The notes under the pieces: generated by a model | What the model was told of the DNA's origin: nothing | Seen by the model: only the letters and a program-made list of their open reading frames with translations | Databases searched by the model: none | Source of the DNA: Halobacterium noricense | GTDB lineage: Archaea; Halobacteriota; Halobacteria; Halobacteriales; Halobacteriaceae | Length of the DNA: 64,000 nucleotides | Direction: 5' to 3' | NCBI RefSeq assembly: GCF_021233435.1 | Contig: NZ_CP089468.1 | Location: 1,240,001 to 1,304,000, forward strand | Translations under genes and position numbers: made by a program | In this document: positions 22,690 through 31,998 of the stretch, one piece after another | How the letters are laid out: each line of letters opens with the position of its first letter | How positions within the stretch are numbered: position 1 is the first letter of the stretch

Positions 22690-24095
22690 GGAAGTAGCGC
22701 GGAAACCCACCCCTTTAGGGGTGGGAGGAATCGCGTCCGCTTTACTCAGCAGTCCACCGACGATAGCCCGGCTGACTCCCCCAACTCGGACTTAAATTTT
22801 TACGTGATTCCAGATGCCCATATGAGGTGTGGCGGTCGTTCGGAACATCCAAGTGAAACTCGACGTGCCAGACGCCGCTCACAGCGTCCTCGACGAGACG
22901 TTCGAGCAGTTTCGCTACGCCGCCCAGTCCGTCGCAGAGTATGGCTGGGCCGACGACCCAACCGAGATTATTACTGACCAAAGTGACCTCAACGCCGCCA
23001 CCTATGACGACGTGCGCGAGGACACGGAGCTGCACTCCAACCATGTTCAGTCAGCGCGAAGCCTCGCGGCTAACGCTCTTTCGAACTGCCAAGATCGCAT
23101 CTTCGAGGGAGAAACCGCAAGCGAGCCCACCTTCCGCGGGACAGCCTCGTGTACGGCGTCCGTACAATTACGTACAACGACGACCACTGTACGCTCGCTA
23201 CCGTCGATGGCCGCATTCGCGCTGAATACGTGACGCCCGAAGACGACGAAGGGACGCCGTTCGCCGAATATTGGAATAGTGGGGAGTGGGAGCGCAACGA
23301 GGCGACCCTCCACAAGCGTGACGGCGAGTACTACCTCCACGTTGCCGTGGAGAAAGACCTAGAGACGGATGCGTCGACAGTCGAGAACGGAGCGGTTCTC
23401 GGCGTTGACCTCAACGTTGATGGCTACCTCGCCGTCACCAGCACGGGCTCGTTCCTCGGGAATGCGGACTCCCTCAACCACAAGCGCAGCGAGTACGAAC
23501 GACGGCGTGGTCGTCTGCAACAGACTGGCACTCGATCCGCCCACCTCACCATCCAGCATATTGGATCACGGTTCTCACGCTGGAGTGACGACTACCTCCA
23601 CCGTGTCTCGAAAGCCATCGTGCAAGAAGCGCGCCGCCATGACTGTTCGGCTATCGCGTTCGAGGACCTCGAGCAGATTTGCGACCGCATCTCGAACGCC
23701 AGTAAATTCCAGCAGTGGGCGTTCCGCACGATCCAGGAGTACACCGAGTACAAAGCCGAAGAGCACGGAATACTGGTGGAGACAGTTGAACCCGCATACA
23801 CGAGTCAGCGGTGCAGCCACGCAGCGTGCGGCTTCACACACGACAAGAACCGAAACGGTGACGACTTCGAGTGCCTGAACTGTGGGAAGGAACTCCACGC
23901 CGACTATAATGCCGCGCGGAATATTGGGTGGCGGCTTGTCCAGCACTGGCTCAAGTCTGGTGCTGGACGCGCCAACTGTCAGGTGGCGCTGAAGTCAGGG
24001 ACGCTGAACGCGAACGGCGACTATTCGCCTGCCGAGAGTATCGGCCAGAGCGCGAGTCCACTGACAAGCCCACCGCTTTAGCGGTGGGTCCCTGA
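22690..24095 (+). mobile_element. IS200/IS605-type element with frameshifted tnpB
   Basis: The left-end hairpin CCCACCCC (22706-22713), TTTA, GGGGTGGG (22718-22725) follows AGCGCGGAAA, as at other left ends. The right-end hairpin is CCCACCGC (24069-24076), TTTA, GCGGTGGG (24081-24088), then TCCCTGAC. The gene between is tnpB. No tnpA is present. It has landed beside older tnpB debris. Boundaries are approximate. Confidence 0.65.
22829..24081 (+). pseudogene. tnpB: tnpB with a single-base frameshift
   Basis: The first frame (GTG 22829) reads NIQVKLDVPDAAHSVLDETF and continues to about 23137. The rest is in the next frame from about 23140 (LVYGVRTITYND onward). One missing A (expected CGC GAG GAC, present CGC GGG AC) restores a full TnpB of about 417 residues. 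The RuvC residues are intact in the second part: Asp in VLGVDLNVDG, Glu in AIAFEDLEQI, Asp in LHADYNAARNI. The zinc ribbon is present (CSHAAC and CLNC). The lesion is recent or an assembly error, since the rest looks undamaged. Confidence 0.8.
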
Positions 24096-24113
24096 CCGTA
24101 CGCTGGGAGCGAC

Positions 24114-24668
24114 TCAGAGATATTCGGTTCGGAGTCGCTCGACATAGGCTCTGTCCCAGTGTTTCGTCTCAACAAAGTACGTCAGCACGGCGTCGACGTA
24201 GGCTGTCGAGAGAATTCCATCACGTGCGAGCGAACAGAGGACGTGCGGCGTAGTGAAGAGCGTGTTTCGGTCATTGAGGCTGAGAGAGACGAGGAGATAG
24301 TTCGTGGTGTTGAATTCGTCGGTAAGAAACATCGCGGCTTGGAGGTCGTTTGCGAGCCAGATCGCGTGTGATTCGCCTGTGTCAAGTCCATAGGTCAGCG
24401 GCGCTTCGAGTGCCGCTTCGACATCGTGCGTCGTCAGGTGGTGGGCTGCTTGGAGCACGAGGTCGGCGGCCCTGGCGAGGAGGTCGTCGCCCACAGCAGC
24501 CTCTCCAATCTCCCCCATCACCACGTCCGGAACGTGGACGTCGTATGTCGCGAGCAGTGCTTTGAGTGGATCTGCGCCCGTCGGCGCGCGGTCGCTGGCG
24601 TCGACGCGAGTTATCGCGAGATTCAGCAACGAATTCGCATCAATAACAATCGTCGATTGGCCCGCCAT
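24114..24668 (-). CDS. PIN-domain toxin (VapC-like)
   Basis: A 184-residue protein with PIN acidic motifs: STIVIDANSLLNLAI (first Asp), VVMGEIGEAA, GLDTGESHAIWLAN and AAMFLTDEFNT. These place three or four acidic residues around one metal site for RNA cleavage. The start is three bases after the stop of the RHH antitoxin, the usual order. It probably cuts RNA and is inhibited by the antitoxin. The stop is about 30 bases from the right end of the tnpB element. Confidence 0.8.
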   Translation of the reverse strand: MAGQSTIVIDANSLLNLAITRVDASDRAPTGADPLKALLATYDVHVPDVVMGEIGEAAVGDDLLARAADLVLQAAHHLTTHDVEAALEAPLTYGLDTGESHAIWLANDLQAAMFLTDEFNTTNYLLVSLSLNDRNTLFTTPHVLCSLARDGILSTAYVDAVLTYFVETKHWDRAYVERLRTEYL

Positions 24669-24671
24669 TTA

Positions 24672-25046
24672 TTACGCGTCCGACTCGTCGCTGTCCGACC
24701 ACGTCTCGACGTTCCCCTCGTAGAACTCGTCGTCACTGGGAAGCTCGTCGTCGAGGACTGGCTCGGGTGGCGCGCGATCGATGGAGTCACGGAGGAGTTT
24801 CAGCCGCATCGCCGCTTCCGTTCCGAGGAGGTCCTCGATCGTCTGGTAGTCCGCTCGGCCGTCGTAGTAGGCTTGCTTGATGCGAGCCCGGAACTCGTCG
24901 TTGTCCGTCAGTTCCGCGAGTTCGTCCTGTAGGGCGTCGATGAGCAGCTGCGTTCGGGAGATATCGAGGAGGTCGGCGGCCCGATCAGCACGCTCGACGA
25001 GCGACCGTGGCGCGTTAAAGTCGACGCGCGTTTTTTCCTCCGACAT
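24672..25046 (-). CDS. RHH antitoxin (VapB-like)
   Basis: A 124-residue protein. The N-terminus (KTRVDFNAPRSLVERADRAA, then DLLDISRTQLLIDALQDELA) is a ribbon-helix-helix dimerisation and DNA-binding domain. The acidic tail (PEPVLDDELPSDDEFYEG) can wrap the toxin. ATG at 25046 is used; GTG 25049 is possible. A perfect palindrome (25056-25072) immediately upstream is its probable operator. It heads a two-gene operon with the PIN toxin. Confidence 0.8.
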   Translation of the reverse strand: MSEEKTRVDFNAPRSLVERADRAADLLDISRTQLLIDALQDELAELTDNDEFRARIKQAYYDGRADYQTIEDLLGTEAAMRLKLLRDSIDRAPPEPVLDDELPSDDEFYEGNVETWSDSDESDA

Positions 25047-25055
25047 CACACTCTA

Positions 25056-25072
25056 TGTGTAGGGTCTACACA
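25056..25072. promoter_or_regulatory. Operator palindrome of the RHH/PIN operon
   Basis: TGTGTAG (25056-25062), GGT, CTACACA (25066-25072) is a perfect 7-bp palindrome. It lies 9 bases before the antitoxin start on the minus strand. Position and symmetry fit binding of RHH dimers for autoregulation. Confidence 0.65.
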
Positions 25073-25270
25073 CAAATAAGCGTGGCGTCACCAATTCGAG
25101 GCGGAGCCGCTGACTCCCCAACAGTCGAAACGTCTGCGTCCAGAGAGGCTCACACGAACGGTCGAAGAAGCATTCGACCAATACGGTGCCCCACGCATCG
25201 AAGGACAGTCCTCATCGTCGACGTGCCAGCGGAGTTTGTCGTCGGCCTCGATGTCGAGACGCCGACGGCC

Positions 25271-26905
25271 TCAGGCGGTGGTCGCTGACCGGAGTGCGAA
25301 GACGAGGAGGAAGATGGCAATAGCGGCACCGACCAGGGCGACCGGGATGGTGGTCGGGTCGATAAATGAAATCGCCGTAGCGTAGGTGAGCGCGGCAACG
25401 GCGATGGCGCTGGCGACAATACCGACGGCGAGGGTGCCAGCGAGGTGGACAGCTTCAGTATTTCGCGTGGGGGTGTGGCGGCCAACTTCTTGGCCGAGTT
25501 GCCAGGCGAAGTGGCCACTATCCCAGGCGACGAAACTGCCGATGATACCAGCGAACAACACCCATCCCGGGAGTGCCTCGACACCGCCGAAGGCGGAGGC
25601 AACGAAGAGCCCTGCCCCAGACAGTGCAGGGCCGACGGTTTTGGCTGGCAGGAGCTTGATCCACATCGCCAGCCGGAAGCCCGCGATCATCCCGGCGGTA
25701 CTGAGGAGAACGGCTGTCAGCGCGGCGAGCGTAATGGTGGCCGGGCCGTAGAATGTGATAACGCTCCCGGAGAGCTGGCGGTAGGTCGGCGCCATCGTTG
25801 ACGGCAGTGATGTCACGATGAACGCCTGGACTGTGTTGACGAGCGGGTCGGCGACAACGACCCCGACGACGGTGAGCGTGACGCCGCTGAGCGCCGCACT
25901 GTACCGTGCAACTGAGAGCGCCGCCGAGGCCTGTGCAAGCCGCTTGAGCACGGAACTCACCACAACTAAGCCGAGGCTCACGCCGATACTGATGGCGAGT
26001 AGGAACCGGAGTGGTTCCAGTTGGGTCGCGCCGATCAGCAATCGATAGGTCGAACCACTCAGTTCCGACCGGAACTGTGGGCGCCGAAGCAGCACGTCGG
26101 TAATTACGCCGATCGGGATGAGGAGTATGAGACCCCAGGTGAGTTTGGTGAGGTGCCCCTGAATTGTGTGGAGTGCGGCCTCGTGCTCGCGGCCGAAGAG
26201 CGCGACAATTGGAAGGGCGCGAAGCGCCATCCCGAGTGTAGCGGTTGTCCCGAAGAGCAGGAGGACGAGCGAGGCCACTTGGGGCGCAGCCGCGGCGGGC
26301 GTGAGGAAATACGTCGTCACCACGGAGAGGCCGTCGCTGACGGTGCTGCCAACCGTCTGATTCTGGCGGGCAAGCGTGGCCGTGCCGATGACTGCCGCCG
26401 CTGCCAGCACTGTTGTCGCGAGTACTGGACTGACGAGTGTTCGGTACGTGACGCTGGAGAGCGCGCGGAGTGACGCCCGCGTGAGGAGGTCCGCGATGGC
26501 GACGCAGGCGCCAACCACCGCCAGCATGAGACTCGCGACGACGATGAGTTGGGCAACCACCTCAAGGATGGCTGTCGCGCCCTGCGCGGGTGTCGGCTGT
26601 GGGAATCGTGTTCCGGACAGCGACAGCGCGGCGTACGCGAGCCCGCCCGTCGCTGCGAGCCCGAGCGGGGCGACGAGCAGGCCGGCAAGATACTGCGTGA
26701 TGACGCGCCACGAGGAGTGCGTCGCCAGCCACAGCCCGCCAGCGAGCGAGAGCGCGGCGACCCATGCAGTCGCAAGCGGGAGCAGCAAGTCAAGCCAGGC
26801 GGCGATCAGCGACGTTACGGCGATCGTGACGAGGACGCTAATGAGGGTGGCCTGTCTCGTCGGTCGCCACGTGGACTCGTCGACGGTCGTTGGCTGTGAG
26901 GACAT
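25271..26905 (-). CDS. Polytopic membrane protein (DUF7519-like), last gene of the MoxR operon
   Basis: A 544-residue, very hydrophobic protein with roughly 13-14 membrane segments and short loops (for example ATLISVLVTIAVTSLIAAWL and VASLVLLLFGTTATLGMALR). The start at 26905 (MSSQPTTVDESTWRPTRQ) overlaps nothing and follows the DUF58 stop by one base. The order MoxR, transglutaminase, DUF7269, DUF58, DUF7519 is a recurring haloarchaeal operon as I recall it. The membrane protein may form the membrane base of the system. No transport motif is visible. Confidence 0.7.
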   Translation of the reverse strand: MSSQPTTVDESTWRPTRQATLISVLVTIAVTSLIAAWLDLLLPLATAWVAALSLAGGLWLATHSSWRVITQYLAGLLVAPLGLAATGGLAYAALSLSGTRFPQPTPAQGATAILEVVAQLIVVASLMLAVVGACVAIADLLTRASLRALSSVTYRTLVSPVLATTVLAAAAVIGTATLARQNQTVGSTVSDGLSVVTTYFLTPAAAAPQVASLVLLLFGTTATLGMALRALPIVALFGREHEAALHTIQGHLTKLTWGLILLIPIGVITDVLLRRPQFRSELSGSTYRLLIGATQLEPLRFLLAISIGVSLGLVVVSSVLKRLAQASAALSVARYSAALSGVTLTVVGVVVADPLVNTVQAFIVTSLPSTMAPTYRQLSGSVITFYGPATITLAALTAVLLSTAGMIAGFRLAMWIKLLPAKTVGPALSGAGLFVASAFGGVEALPGWVLFAGIIGSFVAWDSGHFAWQLGQEVGRHTPTRNTEAVHLAGTLAVGIVASAIAVAALTYATAISFIDPTTIPVALVGAAIAIFLLVFALRSATTA

Positions 26906-26906
26906 C

Positions 26907-28235
26907 TTAGTGAGTGAGGTGGGTGAGTGAGCGGGCGAGCGCTGTATCAATCGGCGTGTCGAGCTGCCAGTCAACGACCGCGAAGCCGGCATCCGTCAGC
27001 CGCGTCTGTCGGAGGTCGCGGTGGAGCGCGACGAGATTGCCCGCACTCGTTGTGCGGTCGGTCACGTCCGGACTGACCACCGTAACCGGGTAGTCGTACG
27101 GCCGCAGTCCCCCCGCGAGCTCGAGCGGCCAGTCGTCGAGCAAGGGCGTGACAACCACAACCTCGGCGCGTGGTGGGAGGCGGCGGCGAATCGCCTCGCC
27201 CGCTGCCGGCATCGAGAGATCGAAGACGTCCGCACGCGGTGGGGTTGGCGTCACCGAGTGGCGATTCGGCCCATTCGTTGCGGTGTCCTCGACGGCATCG
27301 AGGAGGTCGGCGGCGTCAGTCGGCGTCTCAGCGGTCACCCACGGCAGATCATGCGGGCCGACAGTAAGCGTCGCGTCGTCGGGTAAGCCGACCGCGGTGA
27401 GGAGCGTGTCGACGTCGGCCGTCGCGAGGGCGTCGTGCAAGCGTGCGCTCACGTACGCGTTGAGTTCCGGGGCTGTCGGATGGCCTGGTGCCGGACTCAC
27501 ACGCGTCGCTTTGCGCGCATCCACGATGATGGCCGTCCGAGTGGCATGTTCCTCCCGGAATTCGACCGTCGAGAGCTCGCCGGTTTTGGCGTACTGGCGC
27601 CAGTTCAAGCGATTCAGTGGGTCATTCGGTTGGTAGTCGCGTGTGCGGTGGAACTCGAGCCCCGGGCCACCCTGGTCGGTTGGCTGCGTGCCTGCGCGAT
27701 GAATGGGCGTCTTCGTTGGTGGGGAGTCGATCGCGCGAAGCCCCTCGAAGCTGGTGTCGCCGCCCGGCTCGAGGGTGGTCGTCGCCTGCTCACTCCCGGC
27801 AAAAGACCGGCCACGGGCGACGGGCGCATCGAACTCGTGCTGGCCGCGTTTGGCCACCACCTCGTAGGTGGTCGACGCGGTGTCGCCGGCTCGCAGTGGC
27901 GCGCTCACCCGCGGAGTTCCCGAGACCACTGCAAGCTCCCCGGGGACACCGTCGATCACGCGCAGATCCGGTACCGCCGCGTCCCCAGTGTTCGTCACAG
28001 TGAGCGTGACTGGGACGCGCTCACCGGGACTGGCGGCGGTCATACCAATTTCTCGGTCCGCCTGAAGCTCAGCGTCGGCTGGAACCACGGAGAGTGCGTC
28101 GTAGGCGGCGAACGCGACGGGGATCGCGGCTGCAGCGACGACCATCGCGCTGGCGTACAGGAAGCCAACCGCGACGAGAAGCAGGGCCGCAATCCCCGCC
28201 ATCTGCCAGCGGTACGTCCGCCTCACGGCCGTCAT
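26907..28235 (-). CDS. DUF58-family protein with VWA-like domain
   Basis: This 442-residue protein has two hydrophobic segments at the N-terminus (QMAGIAALLLVAVGFLYASA, then MVVAAAAIPVAFAAYDAL). A beta-rich domain follows (VPVTLTVTNTGDAAVPDL). The DUF58 core has RDYQPNDPLNRLNWRQYAKT and TAIIVDARKATRV at the start of the VWA-like part. DUF58 proteins work with MoxR ATPases, probably in protein assembly or maturation at the membrane. The start at 28235 overlaps the DUF7269 stop by 4 bases, showing translational coupling. Confidence 0.88.
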   Translation of the reverse strand: MTAVRRTYRWQMAGIAALLLVAVGFLYASAMVVAAAAIPVAFAAYDALSVVPADAELQADREIGMTAASPGERVPVTLTVTNTGDAAVPDLRVIDGVPGELAVVSGTPRVSAPLRAGDTASTTYEVVAKRGQHEFDAPVARGRSFAGSEQATTTLEPGGDTSFEGLRAIDSPPTKTPIHRAGTQPTDQGGPGLEFHRTRDYQPNDPLNRLNWRQYAKTGELSTVEFREEHATRTAIIVDARKATRVSPAPGHPTAPELNAYVSARLHDALATADVDTLLTAVGLPDDATLTVGPHDLPWVTAETPTDAADLLDAVEDTATNGPNRHSVTPTPPRADVFDLSMPAAGEAIRRRLPPRAEVVVVTPLLDDWPLELAGGLRPYDYPVTVVSPDVTDRTTSAGNLVALHRDLRQTRLTDAGFAVVDWQLDTPIDTALARSLTHLTH

Positions 28236-28864
28236 TCGCCATCCGCCTCCGTGCGGTGTGCAGCGAAAGCTTCGACTTCCCGAGCGGTGACGCGGACGCG
28301 GCGAGCGCGTTCCCGCTCCGGATCCAGCCACCGACGCAGCCGACTCCAGACGGAATACTCGACGTCCCCGGCGTCTGAGAGGAACGCTGCTGCAAGCTGC
28401 GACTCCGTCCACGCCCCATCCGCGAGCGCGTCCTCGGGGGTGGCGTCTGCCGTCGCGATCAACGCCTCCGTTGTGTCCCGCAGGAGCGTGCGTGCTTCCG
28501 CGGTCTCGTCTTCCGTGAGTGAAGTGGCGTCAAGCGTACTGGGAACGGCTTCAGTAACTGGCGTTCGGTCGTCGTCGATAACGCGTTCCGGCGCGCGCTC
28601 CTGTGCGCCATCATACCGGGACGTACTGCCTGCAGCCGGGTTCGACGGGGTTATGCTCCCACCCCACGCCCCGAGGAGCGCGTACAGCGAGAGGACGCCG
28701 CCAACGGCCGTCAGCAGGTGATTCGGGTCCGTGTCGCCGAGTCTGGTTTCGACGAGGGAGAGGCCGGGGAGCTGTGTCGCGAGCCCCGGTTCGAAGGTGT
28801 AGACTGTGCCGAGCGCGAGCGCCAGCACGCCCAACCCACCACTGACAGCGGTACGCATCCGCAT
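28232..28864 (-). CDS. Membrane protein with acidic domain (DUF7269-like)
   Basis: A 210-residue protein with two hydrophobic segments (VSGGLGVLALALGTVYTF and LLTAVGGVLSLYALLGAWGG) and a helical, acidic cytoplasmic domain. The latter ends with SRLRRWLDPERERARRVRVT. It overlaps the upstream transglutaminase stop by one base and the downstream DUF58 start by 4. The family is known to me only as a companion in this operon. The role may be to link the membrane complex with DUF58. Confidence 0.75.
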   Translation of the reverse strand: MRMRTAVSGGLGVLALALGTVYTFEPGLATQLPGLSLVETRLGDTDPNHLLTAVGGVLSLYALLGAWGGSITPSNPAAGSTSRYDGAQERAPERVIDDDRTPVTEAVPSTLDATSLTEDETAEARTLLRDTTEALIATADATPEDALADGAWTESQLAAAFLSDAGDVEYSVWSRLRRWLDPERERARRVRVTAREVEAFAAHRTEADGE

Positions 28865-31800
28865 TAGTCCGCACCCCCAGTCTCCGAACTGTCCTCCGCT
28901 TGAGTTGCCTCATCACGGGCTGCCGCTTCGATCGCCTGACTTGCGGTCTCGACGCGTTCCAGTCGCGCTGACGGCTCCCGATGGCCGTATTCGACGGCGC
29001 GGAACTCGTTGCGCAGCGTGGCAACCGCGTCGGCCGGCAACTCGTCACGGCTGACGGCGTGTGCCGCAAGCTCGCCCGGCGTGTAGTTGTCGGGCCGACG
29101 AATGGACACATGCGTGAGCAGCGTCTCCCAGGCCTCCCGGAACGTCCGATAATCCGACTGTGGCGTGGCTGTGTCGCCGCGCTGCACGGCGCGGGCGCGG
29201 TTCGTGATGTCGTCCGCAATCGACGACGTCTGGCTGGTGAGTCGCCGGCGCACCCGCTGCAACCACCGCGCGAGCCGCGTGGCGAGCACCCGCGGCGAGA
29301 GCTTCCCACGGAGAGTCGCGAGTACCGCACGGAGTGCTGCGTGGAGCGTCCGAATACTACGCGCGACCCATCCGGCCATCGTAGTGGCGACGTAGACGAG
29401 CGTGTTACTGAGCCACCGCACAGCCCCAACGAGGAATGCGGTCAGGCGTGCGAGCACTCCCCGAGCGCGAACCCCGGACCGGCGTTTGGTGTACCCGAGC
29501 ACGCCCACCACGAGGACGACCGCACCAACGGCAATCGCGGTATTCTGGTAGATCCCCTGGATGCTCGTCGTGGTGGTCTGTTCGAACTTGCGGACTTCGA
29601 GTGCGGCCGCGTCGGCGACCGGGAGGCGCGTTGTGAGCGTGCCATCCGGCCCGGTGACGCCAACCTCGTTACCGTTGAGTCGGACTGGGGCACCGGGTAC
29701 AGCCGACCCATTCAGGGTGGCCATGACCTCGACGCGGGTGAACGGGAGTGCAAGCGGCGCCACAGATGACGCATTCACCGTGAGTTCCGGCAATCGAACC
29801 GACCTCGTCCCGGCGACCTCGCCGCGCTCGACGCGGATCGTCGCGTTGCCGGGGACACTCGGCAGCGTGAGCGTCGTCATACCCGAATTGTTCGTCCTGG
29901 CGACTGCCTCGCCATCGAGGCTGACCGACGCATTCCGGAGAGAAACGTTATCGACGGCCGCCACCACTCGCACCGTATTCCCCGTGACCGTCCGCCCGAG
30001 AATCGAGACGGACGCGTTCGTCGCCAACGAATAGCTCTTCGTCGTGTTGTTCCCCGACTCAGGTGGTTGGGCGTGCGTCTGCGTGCTGCTCCGTGGGGCA
30101 ATTCGCTCGTCGCGTGCGGGCTGGGCGCTGCGGAGGGTTAGCGGTCGATAACTCTGCTGTGGCGTCGCCAGTTGCGATGTGCGTTGTGCCGTCGCGGAGT
30201 CGGTCGGCGCTGTGACGGAGATGTTCAAGGTGGCGGTGTACGGCACTGTCCCAGTCACGTTGCCAGTCTCGTTCGTCACGCCGACTGACTCGCCGTTGAA
30301 CGAGACGCGAGCCCCCGAAACGGCAGTATCCTGCCGAGTAACCGTCACAAGTACGGTGCTGCCGGGGACTGGATCACGATTCAGCGTCACATTCAGCGGG
30401 CTGGATTCTGAACCAGTCTCCGAGTCGTTCTGTGTGGGTTCGTTGGACTGGGAGTCGCCGTCTCCCGACGACGGCTCCCCACTACTGGTCGAGCTGTTCT
30501 GTCCAGTACTGCTCGTGGGACTCCCATCGCTGGGTGCGCCCGCTGGCCCCGCGGTCGTACCTGCTGGACCGGGTTGTGGCTGGCCGCTTCCACCCGTGGC
30601 GCTCCCGGACTGGGTGCCGTTCGGCGACTGTTGATTGTTGGTCGGTGGCGTCTCCCCCGGAGATCCAGGGACGCCGGCAGGGGTGTACTCGCTTTGCGAG
30701 CCCGCGGCGCTCCCGCTGCCCGTGCCGATCGATTGGGCTTCCTGGGTCTGGCGCTCGCTGGCGGGAGTCGGGTCGAAGCGCACCCAGCCAACGTCGCTGA
30801 AGTAGACTTCAACCCACGCGTGAGCGTGCAGCGCGCGAACCGTGTACTGGTTGGGGCCCGACTGTTCGCCCGGCGCATACCCGACCACGTAGCGTGCAGG
30901 AATGTCGTGGGCGCGCAGCAGCGCGGTCATGCTCGTCGCGAAGTACTCACAGTACCCCGCCTCCATGTCGTGGACGAACTGGCTGGCGACACCATCGGAT
31001 GGTGGCTCCGAGACGGACAGCGAGTAGTTCTTGTTCGTCTCCAGCCAGGCCTCGACCCGCTTGGCCGCGGCATATCGCGACGTAGCGCCAGCAGTGATCG
31101 TTTCGACGGCCGGTGTGAGTGCTTCGCGTTCCTCGCGCGGTAACTGCGTGTACTTGTCGGCCACGTCCCCGGACGCACTCCCACTGGTCGCTTTCAGGAC
31201 GGCTGGGTCGCGTGGTGGCCGCGAACTCCGCGCAGTGTACGTCGTCCCCGCGGGGAGTGTCTCGGCGGCATGCACGGCCCGCGTAGGCGTCACCTGCAGG
31301 GTGGCCCCACTACGCACGCGGTGTGGCCGCCACGCCGTCGGGAGCGCCGTCGCCGCCGTCTTCAGCTGGACGCTGTACGTGAGCTGTCGGTCACTCCGTT
31401 CGGTGTGAATCGGCGCCGAATACGCGCTCGGCGTACCGGTCTGTTGCCAGCCGCTACCGGTGTAGCGGTCGTACGCGTTCGTCCGCCAGTACGCCGGCCG
31501 GTCAGCGTTCACGACAAAATGAATTTCGTCATTCTGAGACTGGAACCCGGACGAATTTTCCGACGCCAGGCTCCCCCCGACGCTCGTCTCCTGGCCGGGA
31601 GACAGCGCGCCGAGTTGGCTCCCACCACCAGCTGCTGCGCCACCACCGGTTCCATTCCCAGCGCTGCCACCCCCACCACTGCCTTGGAGTGGCTCCGACC
31701 CGCCACCAGGGACAGGAACGACAGAACTGGCGGGCGTGTCATTCGCGAGCGAGCCCAGCGCGGGCGTCAACCCAGTCGCCAGAACGACCGCGATGATGAG

Positions 31801-31878
31801 TAAGCCCGTGAGCGCGACGCTCCTCCACTGCCGTGACCGGCCGGAGTCAACGAGTGGCGTTTGCTGACGATCACTCAT
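28864..31878 (-). CDS. Transglutaminase-like protein with repeated Ig-like modules
   Basis: This 1004-residue protein has an N-terminal membrane segment (VALTGLLIIAVVLATGLTPA). A Gly-rich linker and the transglutaminase core follow: Cys in MEAGYCEYFATSMTALLRAH, His in LHAHAWVEVYF and Asp in VRFDPTPA, the Cys-His-Asp triad. A Ser/Pro/Gly-rich spacer (about 380-480) precedes several carboxypeptidase-like or Ig-like modules (VSFNGESVGVTNETGNVTGT). A second membrane segment follows (TAIAVGAVVLVVGVLGYTK), then a basic and helical DUF4129-like C-terminus. Start at 31878 (MSDRQQTPLVDSG). It is probably a membrane-bound modifier of surface proteins, working with MoxR and DUF58. Confidence 0.85.
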   Translation of the reverse strand: MSDRQQTPLVDSGRSRQWRSVALTGLLIIAVVLATGLTPALGSLANDTPASSVVPVPGGGSEPLQGSGGGGSAGNGTGGGAAAGGGSQLGALSPGQETSVGGSLASENSSGFQSQNDEIHFVVNADRPAYWRTNAYDRYTGSGWQQTGTPSAYSAPIHTERSDRQLTYSVQLKTAATALPTAWRPHRVRSGATLQVTPTRAVHAAETLPAGTTYTARSSRPPRDPAVLKATSGSASGDVADKYTQLPREEREALTPAVETITAGATSRYAAAKRVEAWLETNKNYSLSVSEPPSDGVASQFVHDMEAGYCEYFATSMTALLRAHDIPARYVVGYAPGEQSGPNQYTVRALHAHAWVEVYFSDVGWVRFDPTPASERQTQEAQSIGTGSGSAAGSQSEYTPAGVPGSPGETPPTNNQQSPNGTQSGSATGGSGQPQPGPAGTTAGPAGAPSDGSPTSSTGQNSSTSSGEPSSGDGDSQSNEPTQNDSETGSESSPLNVTLNRDPVPGSTVLVTVTRQDTAVSGARVSFNGESVGVTNETGNVTGTVPYTATLNISVTAPTDSATAQRTSQLATPQQSYRPLTLRSAQPARDERIAPRSSTQTHAQPPESGNNTTKSYSLATNASVSILGRTVTGNTVRVVAAVDNVSLRNASVSLDGEAVARTNNSGMTTLTLPSVPGNATIRVERGEVAGTRSVRLPELTVNASSVAPLALPFTRVEVMATLNGSAVPGAPVRLNGNEVGVTGPDGTLTTRLPVADAAALEVRKFEQTTTTSIQGIYQNTAIAVGAVVLVVGVLGYTKRRSGVRARGVLARLTAFLVGAVRWLSNTLVYVATTMAGWVARSIRTLHAALRAVLATLRGKLSPRVLATRLARWLQRVRRRLTSQTSSIADDITNRARAVQRGDTATPQSDYRTFREAWETLLTHVSIRRPDNYTPGELAAHAVSRDELPADAVATLRNEFRAVEYGHREPSARLERVETASQAIEAAARDEATQAEDSSETGGAD

Positions 31879-31998
31879 TCGTGTTGTATAGCCCCCTGGC
31901 CGTCCCCCATCCGGGCATGCTGATAGCGTGATATGCTGAGGCAACCATTAAAAGTGTTGTCAGATTTAAATCACACTCCGGGACACCTGTGCTCGTTG

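Noticed and set aside
27435-28721. Long plus-strand open frame (428 codons) opposite the DUF58 and DUF7269 genes
   Set aside because: It is antisense to well-supported genes and its translation is Arg/Ser/Gly-rich without motifs. Long antisense frames are common in GC-rich haloarchaeal DNA.
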